From contig JAQVYY010000002.1 in assembly GCA_028708425.1 (NCBI GenBank), positions 1 through 64,000 of the forward strand: 64,000 nt of DNA, given 5' to 3'. Below the pieces are notes generated by a model, which saw only the letters and a program-made list of their open reading frames with translations, was not told the origin of the DNA and did not search any database. A program made the position numbers and the translations under genes. This document shows positions 46,464 through 53,928 of this stretch, one piece after another; within the stretch, counting starts at the first letter, position 1; each line of letters begins with the position of its first letter. This DNA is from Bacteroidales bacterium (GTDB lineage Bacteria > Bacteroidota > Bacteroidia > Bacteroidales > Tenuifilaceae).

Positions 46464-48572
46464 ATGCTTAAACAAAAACTTAAATTATTGCTCGTTATGG
46501 CATTAGCTGCTGGTTTATGGTCGTGTCAGGATGCTGATACTGCAAAGCAGACCGAATTAATTACTCCTGATGTTGAACTTACTGCTCAGGAAATTTCTAA
46601 CGCAAGGCTCACTCCCGAGGTACTCTGGAAGTTCGGCCGATTGGGTGCTGCTCAGGTCTCGCCCCATGGGCAAACGGTGCTATTTACCATAACACGCTAC
46701 TCTATGGAGGCCAATAAAGGGGTTACTAATATCTACAGCATACCTGTTGAGGGTGGTGAACCCACCGAGTTAACTACAAACGAAACAAATGACTTTAGCC
46801 CTCGCTGGCGACCCGATGGTAAAAGAATCGGGTTTTTATCTTCTCGCAGTGGCGATGTTCAGCTTTGGGAAATGGATGCTAATGGAGCCAATGTGGCACA
46901 AACTACAGCTATTGAAGGTGGAATTAATTCTTTTGCTTACGCCCCAACTGGCGATAGAATTTTGTACACTAAGAATGTGCAGATTGAAAAAACTACAAAA
47001 GACTTACACCCCGATATGCCAAAAGCCAACGTGCGTATTACCGATAACATGATGTATAGGCACTGGAACTACTGGCGCGATGGTAGCTTTAGCCACATTT
47101 TTGTTGCACCCTATACCAATGGTGCGATTGGTGAGGCCAAGGATATTATGGAGGGAGAACCATGGGATGCTCCCATGTCGGCCTATTTCGATGACTCTGA
47201 AATTGCATGGAGCCCTTGTGGAAAAATTATTGCCTACACGTGCAAAAAACTTCATGGTAAAGATTACGCCGTTTCAACCAATTCCGATATTTACTTGTAT
47301 AATGTTGAGGATGAAACCGTAGAGAATATTACTGAGGGCATGATGGGTTATGACAAGTATCCTGTTTTCTCACCCGATGGTAGTAAAATTGCATGGCAAA
47401 GCATGAAAACCCCTGGTTACGAAAGCGATAAGAGTAGGTTGTTTGTATTAAATCTTAAAACAGGTGAGCGTAGCTACTTAACTAAAGGGTTTGATCAGGA
47501 TGCCGAAAGTGTATCGTGGAGTGAAGATGGTAAGAGCCTGAATTTTATTAGCGGTATTAATGCTACCGCACAGATTTACAGTTTAAACCTCGAAACCAAA
47601 GAGATTGCTCAAATCACCAATGGATGGCATAATTATACTTGGTATGCTCCTGCAAAGGGCATGCTAGTTGGTTCGAAAATGAGCATGAGCATGGCTTCGG
47701 AACTATTTACTATTAACCCTGAAACTGGCGAAGAAAAACAGCTCACCTTTATCAATAAGCATATTTACGATAATATTAAAATGGGTGAGGTTACCCAACG
47801 TTGGATAAAAACTACCGATGGAAAGCAGATGCTTGTTTGGGTTATACTGCCCCCGAATTTCGATAAGAATAAGGAATATCCAGCCCTTTTATATTGCCAA
47901 GGTGGACCACAAAGTGCAGTTAGCCAGTTTTTCAGCTACCGTTGGAATTTTCAGATAATGGCAGCTCACGACTATGTAATTGTTGCGCCTAATCGTAGGG
48001 GAGTACCCTCGTTTGGTAAGGACTGGAACGCCCAGATATCAGGCGATTATAGCGGACAAAACATTCAAGACTACCTAAGTGCTATTGATAATGCGAAGCA
48101 GGAACCTTGGATAGATGAGAATCGCCTTGGTGCAATTGGTGCTAGCTATGGGGGCTATTCGGTCTTCTATTTAGCCGGTATGCATCAAAATAGGTTTAAA
48201 ACATTTATTGCCCATAATGGAATGTTTAATTTCGAAAGTTTTTACGCATCAACCGAGGAGACATTCTTCCCAAATCACGATTTTGGTGGACCATTTTGGG
48301 ATAAGAAAAACAAGGTTGCACAGCGTACCTACGCTAACAGCCCTCATAAATTTGTTCAAAACTGGAATACCCCTATCATGGTGATAGTGGGCGAGAATGA
48401 TTTTCGTATTGCTTACTCCGAGGGCTTACAGGCATTCAATGCAGCACAACTGCAGGGTATACCCAGCCGTTTAGCTGTTTATCCCGACGAAACACACTTT
48501 GTAACAAAGCCTCAGAATGCTGTGGTTTGGCAGCGCGAGTTCTTTGGATGGTTAGATAAGTGGTTAAAGTAA
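46464..48572 (+). CDS. S9 family prolyl oligopeptidase-like lipoprotein (DPP-type)
   Basis: A 702-residue serine peptidase with a lipoprotein signal (LLLVMALAAGLWSCQD, Cys near 21). Residues about 45-430 form a beta-propeller with WD40-like repeats (SPRWRPDGKRIGFLSSRSGDVQLWEMD, YPVFSPDGSKIAWQSM). The alpha/beta hydrolase domain from about 460 holds the nucleophile in GAIGASYGGYSVFYLAG, Asp in VIVGENDFRIAY and His in YPDETHFV. Such enzymes clip dipeptides or tripeptides from imported peptides and support amino-acid fermentation. It is monocistronic, with its own promoter and terminator. Confidence 0.92.
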   Translation: MLKQKLKLLLVMALAAGLWSCQDADTAKQTELITPDVELTAQEISNARLTPEVLWKFGRLGAAQVSPHGQTVLFTITRYSMEANKGVTNIYSIPVEGGEPTELTTNETNDFSPRWRPDGKRIGFLSSRSGDVQLWEMDANGANVAQTTAIEGGINSFAYAPTGDRILYTKNVQIEKTTKDLHPDMPKANVRITDNMMYRHWNYWRDGSFSHIFVAPYTNGAIGEAKDIMEGEPWDAPMSAYFDDSEIAWSPCGKIIAYTCKKLHGKDYAVSTNSDIYLYNVEDETVENITEGMMGYDKYPVFSPDGSKIAWQSMKTPGYESDKSRLFVLNLKTGERSYLTKGFDQDAESVSWSEDGKSLNFISGINATAQIYSLNLETKEIAQITNGWHNYTWYAPAKGMLVGSKMSMSMASELFTINPETGEEKQLTFINKHIYDNIKMGEVTQRWIKTTDGKQMLVWVILPPNFDKNKEYPALLYCQGGPQSAVSQFFSYRWNFQIMAAHDYVIVAPNRRGVPSFGKDWNAQISGDYSGQNIQDYLSAIDNAKQEPWIDENRLGAIGASYGGYSVFYLAGMHQNRFKTFIAHNGMFNFESFYASTEETFFPNHDFGGPFWDKKNKVAQRTYANSPHKFVQNWNTPIMVIVGENDFRIAYSEGLQAFNAAQLQGIPSRLAVYPDETHFVTKPQNAVVWQREFFGWLDKWLK

Positions 48573-48593
48573 AATTAGTGATTTTACAATAGT

Positions 48594-48632
48594 CAAAGGG
48601 GTGCAAAATATTATTTTGCACCCCTTTGTTTA
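48594..48632. terminator. Bidirectional terminator between S9 peptidase and SulP genes
   Basis: AAAGGGGTGCAAAATA (48595-48610) pairs with TATTTTGCACCCCTTT (48612-48627), followed by GTTTATT. It serves the two convergent genes. Confidence 0.9.
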
Positions 48633-50297
48633 TTCATTTTTTACTTTTGCTTGCCTTTGTTCTTCCATTGTTTCTATTGCAATCGCTTTAGCTTCGTTGT
48701 AGCTGCTGCAAATATTATTTCGACCAATTAAAAAGTTGATGCGTGCATTCTCTAACTCTTTTTTCACTTCGGGTTGAACGCCTGATAGAATCAATTTTAC
48801 GTTTATCGAGTGAAGGTATTTTATTGTATCCTCAAAATTATGAATACCGGTTGAATCAATAAACGGAACGAATCGCATTCGTAGGATAAGGACATCCGCT
48901 TTTTTTCCGAAACCCTTTAGGGTCTCCCTGTATTTTTGTGCTGCTGCAAAAAAGAAGGGACCCTTAATTTCGTAAACTTCAATCCCTTTTGGAAGATCGG
49001 AGTAGTCTTCAAGTGCATCAATGTCAGAATCGGCAGCAATTACATTACTCGATACGGACATGCGCTGCATAAATAGTAGGGCAGCAAGTACCATACCTAT
49101 CTGTATTGCAACGGTCAAATCAACTAGCACGGTAAGAAAAAATGTTGTAAGAAGCACCACGATATCGTATTTCGATCCTCGTAAAATGGAGTAAAACGAG
49201 CGCCACTCACTCATATTATAGGCTACAACAACCAGTATTCCGGCCAAGCAGGCTAGTGGAATTTGTATTGCCCATTTGCCAAAGAATAGCATTATTAAAA
49301 GCAGGGTAATGGCGTGTACAATGCCAGCTACTGGAGTTCTACCTCCATTTTTTACGTTGGTAGCGGTTCGAGCAATTGCCCCAGTGGCTGGTATCCCGCC
49401 AAATAATGCCGATGCCATATTTGCCACCCCTTGACCAATGAGCTCGGTATTAGAACGATGGTTGCCGCTTATCATACCATCGGCTACGACTGCCGAGAGT
49501 AGCGATTCAATGGCCCCCAACAGGGCAATGGTAAAGGCTGGGGCTAAGTATTGCGAGATGCTCCCTAAATCGATATTGGGAAAGCTAAGGCTAACTGTAG
49601 TTGGAAGTTCCCCATAGACTGAGCCAATGGTGTTTACCGGTAGCTTAAATATCATGGCTAAAACCGTCATCAGTATAATTGCAATAAACGATCCCGGTAT
49701 CTTTTTTATGATGCGTTTTGTGTATATTGATATAAGAACTGTACCCACCGAAATGGCAACGGCATATGCATTAAAGCTGCTTAATCCGCTAAAGTATGCG
49801 CCCCATTTTTCAATAAAACCGGCGGGAACCTCAGCAATGTTTAGCCCAAAAAATTCTTTAATTTGGGTTGAAAAAATAATCACAGCTATACCGCTAGTAA
49901 ATCCAACCACTAGAGGATGAGGAATAAATTTAATAATAGTACCCAGGCGAAGCAAACCGAATGCAACAAGGAGTATGCCTGCTAAAAAGGTCGATATTAT
50001 TAGTCCCTCAATGCCATGCTGTTGAACAACGCCAAATACAATAACCACAAATGCTCCAGTTGGACCCCCTATTTGTACCCGGCTACCTCCTAAAACAGAG
50101 ACTAAAAATCCAGCTACAATGGCTGTTATTAGCCCTCGTTCGGGCGATACCCCCGATGCTATAGCAAACGCAATGGCCAATGGCAGAGCAACAATGCCAA
50201 CGATTATTCCAGCAAGCATATCGCTTTGCAGTTGGGCTTTACTATACCCTTTTCGTTTGAATAGCGAAAAGAATTTAGGTTTGAAAATCCTGTTCAT
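48630..50297 (-). CDS. SulP-family anion transporter with STAS domain
   Basis: A 555-residue inner-membrane transporter of the SulP/SLC26 family. The membrane domain (about residues 20-410) contains GIIVGIVALPLAIAFAIASGVSPERGLITAIVAGFLVSVLGGSRVQIGGPTGAFVVIV (the two crossover helices) and FGGIPATGAIARTATNVKNGGRTPVAGIVHA. The C-terminal STAS domain (about 440-545) contains RFVPFIDSTGIHNFEDTI. Substrates range from sulphate to bicarbonate; this one is undetermined. Confidence 0.92.
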   Translation of the reverse strand: MNRIFKPKFFSLFKRKGYSKAQLQSDMLAGIIVGIVALPLAIAFAIASGVSPERGLITAIVAGFLVSVLGGSRVQIGGPTGAFVVIVFGVVQQHGIEGLIISTFLAGILLVAFGLLRLGTIIKFIPHPLVVGFTSGIAVIIFSTQIKEFFGLNIAEVPAGFIEKWGAYFSGLSSFNAYAVAISVGTVLISIYTKRIIKKIPGSFIAIILMTVLAMIFKLPVNTIGSVYGELPTTVSLSFPNIDLGSISQYLAPAFTIALLGAIESLLSAVVADGMISGNHRSNTELIGQGVANMASALFGGIPATGAIARTATNVKNGGRTPVAGIVHAITLLLIMLFFGKWAIQIPLACLAGILVVVAYNMSEWRSFYSILRGSKYDIVVLLTTFFLTVLVDLTVAIQIGMVLAALLFMQRMSVSSNVIAADSDIDALEDYSDLPKGIEVYEIKGPFFFAAAQKYRETLKGFGKKADVLILRMRFVPFIDSTGIHNFEDTIKYLHSINVKLILSGVQPEVKKELENARINFLIGRNNICSSYNEAKAIAIETMEEQRQAKVKNE

Positions 50298-50721
50298 TTC
50301 AAGTGTGTTTTGTTTTTTGTTAAAAATATTGTGAGTTATCCCTTATCTTATTTTCCAACATGGTAAGGAATTGGCTATGGTTTATAAACAATACAAAGTT
50401 AGACAAACTTCCAAATGATTGTCACGAAATAATCGTAAAAATATTTCAAGGGTGTTAAAGGATTGGTAATCAAAGCGAGTAGGCTTGGTGATTTGCTGGG
50501 TAATGAGTTTAATATATAGGTTGGCACTATTACTGACATTCGCAAAGTTGAAAAGAATACGGATATTCATAGTAGGTGCTTAGTCTTATTTGCTGTTATT
50601 GCTGCGTTTTTTTGTGTTTAAGCCTTTTTACTTTTTAGCATAAAGTTTTGCCCCTAGAAATATTACGTATATGGCTTTACATTTTATCGCAATAGGTTTG
50701 TTGCAAAGTTACGTGCGGTAT
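50298..50721. other. Intergenic stretch with no supported gene
   Basis: No credible reading frame, RNA or repeat was found. A TAACTTTG box on the minus strand (50395-50402) could serve the SulP gene as a -7 element. Confidence 0.5.
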
Positions 50722-50872
50722 TTAACCCGTATTATTCATCAAATTTGTTAATGATGAATGCAAATGCGGGTTACCCCGACCTAGTTGAGCCCAATTTAGG
50801 CTAACAAAATTGGTTGTGAAACTTAGTCGCTGTCGGAGACAGCAATTATTCGAATAAATAATAGGGGTTAAA
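50722..50872 (+). repeat. Interspersed hairpin element, full-length copy
   Basis: From TTAACCCGTATTATTCATC to AATAATAGGGGTTAA. It includes GATGAATGCAAATGCGGGTT, CCCAATTTAGG, CGCTGTCGGAGACAGC and CAATTATTCGAATAAATAAT. This is a good reference copy, flanked symmetrically by TTTAA and TTAAA. Confidence 0.93.
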
Positions 50873-50898
50873 TCCAAAACACAGAAATATCCAAAAAA

Positions 50899-50989
50899 TA
50901 ATCTACTTGTCGCTTGTTTTACTCTTTTCAACGGTGGGTTTTGGTTCTTCTGCGCAAGGGCAGAAAGAAACGTATAGCCATAGGCTTTA
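50899..50989 (+). pseudogene. Signal-peptide stub of a lost secreted protein
   Basis: The frame reads QKIIYLSLVLLFSTVGFGSS AQGQKETYSHRLY, a typical cleavable signal peptide and first mature residues, but no ATG precedes it. An ATC stands where M would be expected. The frame then runs into the minimal hairpin element at 50990. It appears to be the severed 5' end of a gene. The identity is unknown. Confidence 0.45.
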
Positions 50990-51036
50990 TACCCGCATTA
51001 TTCATCAAATTTATTAAAGATGAATAATAGGGGTAA
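50990..51036 (+). repeat. Interspersed hairpin element, minimal copy
   Basis: TACCCGCATTATTCATC, a 12-base loop and GATGAATAATAGGGGTA, then ATATTTTTTT. It lies exactly at the junction of two gene stubs that face each other. Confidence 0.88.
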
Positions 51037-51170
51037 TATTTTTTTGGAATACAGCCTTGCAAACCGCATGTACCACCATAGTTACGATTGACGATAATAG
51101 CGGTTTTAAAACCACCTTCAGCGCATTTATTGGCTACGTCCGCTATAATGAAAACATCAAATTTTACCAT
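51037..51170 (-). pseudogene. N-terminal stub of a mercuric-reductase-like FAD/NAD(P) disulphide oxidoreductase
   Basis: From the ATG at 51170 the frame gives MVKFDVFIIADVANKCAEGG FKTAIIVNRNYGGTCGLQGC IPKK and then enters the repeat. GGTCxLxGCxPKK is the redox-active CxxxxC motif of the pyridine-nucleotide disulphide oxidoreductase family. The FAD-binding GxGxxG that should follow MVKFDVFIIG is lost, apparently by an internal deletion. About 400 C-terminal residues are missing. It follows the P1B-4 ATPase by 34 bases, so it was probably the last gene of the metal operon. Confidence 0.7.
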
Positions 51171-51204
51171 TTTGGAAATGTGAAATGAATCCTTTTGCAT
51201 GCTA

Positions 51205-53703
51205 TTACTTTTTATACGCCAATAATCTTAATGCATTAAATACCACAACAAGGGTTGAACCTTCGTGGATGACTACGGCAACGCCAATGCTAGCCAGGCT
51301 AAGGATAGTTAAAGGGATAAGCATTGCTACCACACCCAGACTAATCCAAACATTCTGTTTTATTATTCTTTTCGCTCTTCTGCTCAGGTCGATAGCAAAT
51401 GGAAGGGTTTCCAGTTTATCGCCCATTAGGGCAATATCAGCGGTTTCGAGTGCTACATCCGAGCCAGCCGCACCCATGGCAATGCCAACGGTGCTGTGGG
51501 CCATGGCGGGGGCATCATTTACCCCATCGCCTACCATTGCTACCCTCGATTCTTCCACTTTCAATTGCTTTATGGCATCTACTTTTTCTTCTGGCAACAG
51601 GCTACCCCAGGCTTCCGTTAATCCTATTTTTTTGGTCACCGCATCGGCTACGTTTTGATTGTCGCCCGTGAGCATAATCATCCGTCTGATCCCGAGTTTC
51701 TTTAATTGTATCAGTGTGTCTTTTGCTTCCGCCCTCGGTGTGTCCATTAAGGCGATGATGCCCACATAATTACTATTCTGGCGAATAAGCATGGTGGTGT
51801 TCCCTTCAGATTCAAGGGTTTTTATTTTTTTTACAATTTCTTCCGACGGCTTTTTATCATCTAAGGCTGCATATAATTCCAGGTTGCCAATGTATATTTT
51901 ATCCTGCCCCAGCCTGGCTTTAATGCCTTTTCCTGAAACGGCTTCCAACTCTTTGGCCTCGGGAATATTATTGTCTTCCAAACGCTTTTTGCCGTCCTTA
52001 ACCACCGCCTTTGCAAGCGGGTGGTCACTCAGGGTTTCTAGGGCAATAGCCATTTTCAGCAATTCATTTTCACTGGTGTTGTTGAGCGTAATAACCTCAG
52101 TAAGTTTTGGTTTGCCTTCGGTAAGGGTGCCTGTCTTATCGAAAGCAATGGCGGTTAAAACACCCAGGTCTTCCAGCGGTCGTCCCCCTTTAATAAGTAC
52201 GCCGCTTTTTGCAGCTCTGGCAATCCCGCTCAGCACTGCGCTGGGCGTGGAAATAGCCAGCGCACAAGGGCTTGAAGCTACCAGAACGGCCATTGCCCTG
52301 TAAAAGCTATCGCTAAAATTTTCATCAATAACCAAAAAAGCCCCATGCAGTACCACCACCAATACCAAAACAGCGGGTACAAAGTATTTCTCGAACTTGT
52401 CGGTAAACCGCTGAGTGGGTGATTTCTGAGTTTGAGCTTCATGCACAAGCTTTACCAATCGGGAGAGGGTAGAATCTTTGGCCTCCTTAATAACTTTGAT
52501 ATCTAATGTGTTGTTACCATTGATTGTACCCGAAAAAACCCTGTTTTCGTCAGCGATGTTTTTTTCGTTGGAATAGTCTTTTTCGGGGTCTTTCACTGGT
52601 ATTTTATCCACGGGAATACTTTCGCCCGTGATGGGAGCCTGGTTCACGCTGCCTTCACCGCTAACCACAACGCCATCAGACGGGATCTTACTGTGGGGCT
52701 TTACCACGATGATATCGCCTATACTCAGTTTTTCAATGCCTACCTCTTCAAGCTTCCCGTTCTTCTTTAGAAAGGCGGTTTTGGGAGCGAGTTTGGACAA
52801 GGCAGCAATAGATTTTCGAGCTTTGTTCATGGCATAATGTTCGAGTGCATGCCCCATGCTAAAGAGAAACAACAGCAAAGCACCTTCGGCCCACTTGCCC
52901 AAAACAGCCGCACCAATAGCGGCAACCAGCATCAAAAAGTCAATTTCAAATCCACCCTTAAGTAAGGTTTCGACTGCTTCTTTGGCGGTGTAGTAGCCCC
53001 CAAAGAAATAAGCTCCGATGTAGAGCGACAGGCTTACCCAGTAGGGGATAGAGTCAATGAAAGAGAGACCAAAACCAATGGCCAGCAATATTCCCGAAAG
53101 GACAGAGAAAATCAGCTCCGTATTTTTACCAAAAGGGCCGCCATGGTCATGTTCTGTTCCACATTCCGCATGCTCAGGCTTCTTTTTAGGCTTTTGGCCT
53201 TTGGGTGGCTTCTCTGTTTCTTTGATGCTGCGCAGATATTTTTCGGCATTTACGGCAGTATCCATTATGGCAAGGCCTTCTTTTTGCAAGGCTTTAATTA
53301 TTGTTGCTTCATCAAGTTGACTTCTGTCGAATTCAACCCGTATCATCCCCGAGGCAGAAACCGATATTTCAATCATACCGTTTAAGTTGCGAAGATTGCG
53401 CTCGATACTACGCGCGCTGCGCGTATGGCGGATGCCTTCTACCTCGATGAGCTTGTGTGCGATTTTTTCGGTAATGGACGCACCTGCTTGCCGGGCTATT
53501 GAACGTATTTTTTCAATGGAAATTAAGTCCGGGTTATAATGAAAACAAAGTTGAGGTATGCCATTCTCGGCAACTCCTGAGACGTGCACTTTCTCCAGAC
53601 CTTTCTGCTCCTGAAGCAATGAGATAAGCTTCTGCACGCATTGGTCTTTTTCGTCTGGCACTCCAGGTAAAATGAGAGGTATTTCTAACTTTAGTTTTTT
53701 CAT
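51205..53703 (-). CDS. P1B-4-type heavy-metal transporting ATPase (Zn/Co/Cd-like)
   Basis: An 832-residue metal-exporting P-type ATPase. The ion-binding motif is SPC (residues 478-480) rather than CPC, and HEGST lies in the last helix (about 813-817); both mark subgroup P1B-4. The phosphorylation site DKTGTLT starts near Asp522; HPLAKAV and GDGVNDAPAM are also intact. The first 150 residues form two HMA-like ferredoxin folds without CxxC, and residues 160-195 a Lys/Pro- and His-rich linker (CGTEHDHGG). P1B-4 pumps usually lack such an N-terminus. It is the last intact gene of the metal operon. Confidence 0.9.
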   Translation of the reverse strand: MKKLKLEIPLILPGVPDEKDQCVQKLISLLQEQKGLEKVHVSGVAENGIPQLCFHYNPDLISIEKIRSIARQAGASITEKIAHKLIEVEGIRHTRSARSIERNLRNLNGMIEISVSASGMIRVEFDRSQLDEATIIKALQKEGLAIMDTAVNAEKYLRSIKETEKPPKGQKPKKKPEHAECGTEHDHGGPFGKNTELIFSVLSGILLAIGFGLSFIDSIPYWVSLSLYIGAYFFGGYYTAKEAVETLLKGGFEIDFLMLVAAIGAAVLGKWAEGALLLFLFSMGHALEHYAMNKARKSIAALSKLAPKTAFLKKNGKLEEVGIEKLSIGDIIVVKPHSKIPSDGVVVSGEGSVNQAPITGESIPVDKIPVKDPEKDYSNEKNIADENRVFSGTINGNNTLDIKVIKEAKDSTLSRLVKLVHEAQTQKSPTQRFTDKFEKYFVPAVLVLVVVLHGAFLVIDENFSDSFYRAMAVLVASSPCALAISTPSAVLSGIARAAKSGVLIKGGRPLEDLGVLTAIAFDKTGTLTEGKPKLTEVITLNNTSENELLKMAIALETLSDHPLAKAVVKDGKKRLEDNNIPEAKELEAVSGKGIKARLGQDKIYIGNLELYAALDDKKPSEEIVKKIKTLESEGNTTMLIRQNSNYVGIIALMDTPRAEAKDTLIQLKKLGIRRMIMLTGDNQNVADAVTKKIGLTEAWGSLLPEEKVDAIKQLKVEESRVAMVGDGVNDAPAMAHSTVGIAMGAAGSDVALETADIALMGDKLETLPFAIDLSRRAKRIIKQNVWISLGVVAMLIPLTILSLASIGVAVVIHEGSTLVVVFNALRLLAYKK

Positions 53704-53722
53704 ATTCTTTGAAAATTTATTA

Positions 53723-53851
53723 CTATCCGTTTTTAAGTCTGGTTTTACCCGAAAAATTCTTTAAACATCGGAAACATAAAACAACCCGCGCAGGGTTTTG
53801 ATGTTCATGTTCGGTTTCTTCCTTTTTCATTTTTCTCTGTTTTGAATTCAT
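53723..53851 (-). CDS. Small ORF with CxxC motif between two metal ATPases
   Basis: A 42-codon frame reads MNSKQRKMKKEETEHEHQNP ARVVLCFRCLKNFSGKTRLK NG, stopping 19 bases before the P1B-4 ATPase start. It has EHEH and CFRC, possible metal ligands, and is very basic. A TATAATTTGG sequence upstream resembles a -7 box. It might be a small metal-binding protein or a regulatory leader peptide; it could also be fortuitous. I do not recognise a family. Confidence 0.4.
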   Translation of the reverse strand: MNSKQRKMKKEETEHEHQNPARVVLCFRCLKNFSGKTRLKNG

Positions 53852-53928
53852 AATTTATAACTTTCTATGATGTTTATTATTACCAAATTATATACTTGTG
53901 CGAAACATCAGTTATTTAGTTTTGCATT

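Noticed and set aside
50928-51200. 90-codon frame read as one protein
   Set aside because: Only the first part (from 51170) resembles a known family; the rest is read through the hairpin element. Listed as a pseudogene stub instead.
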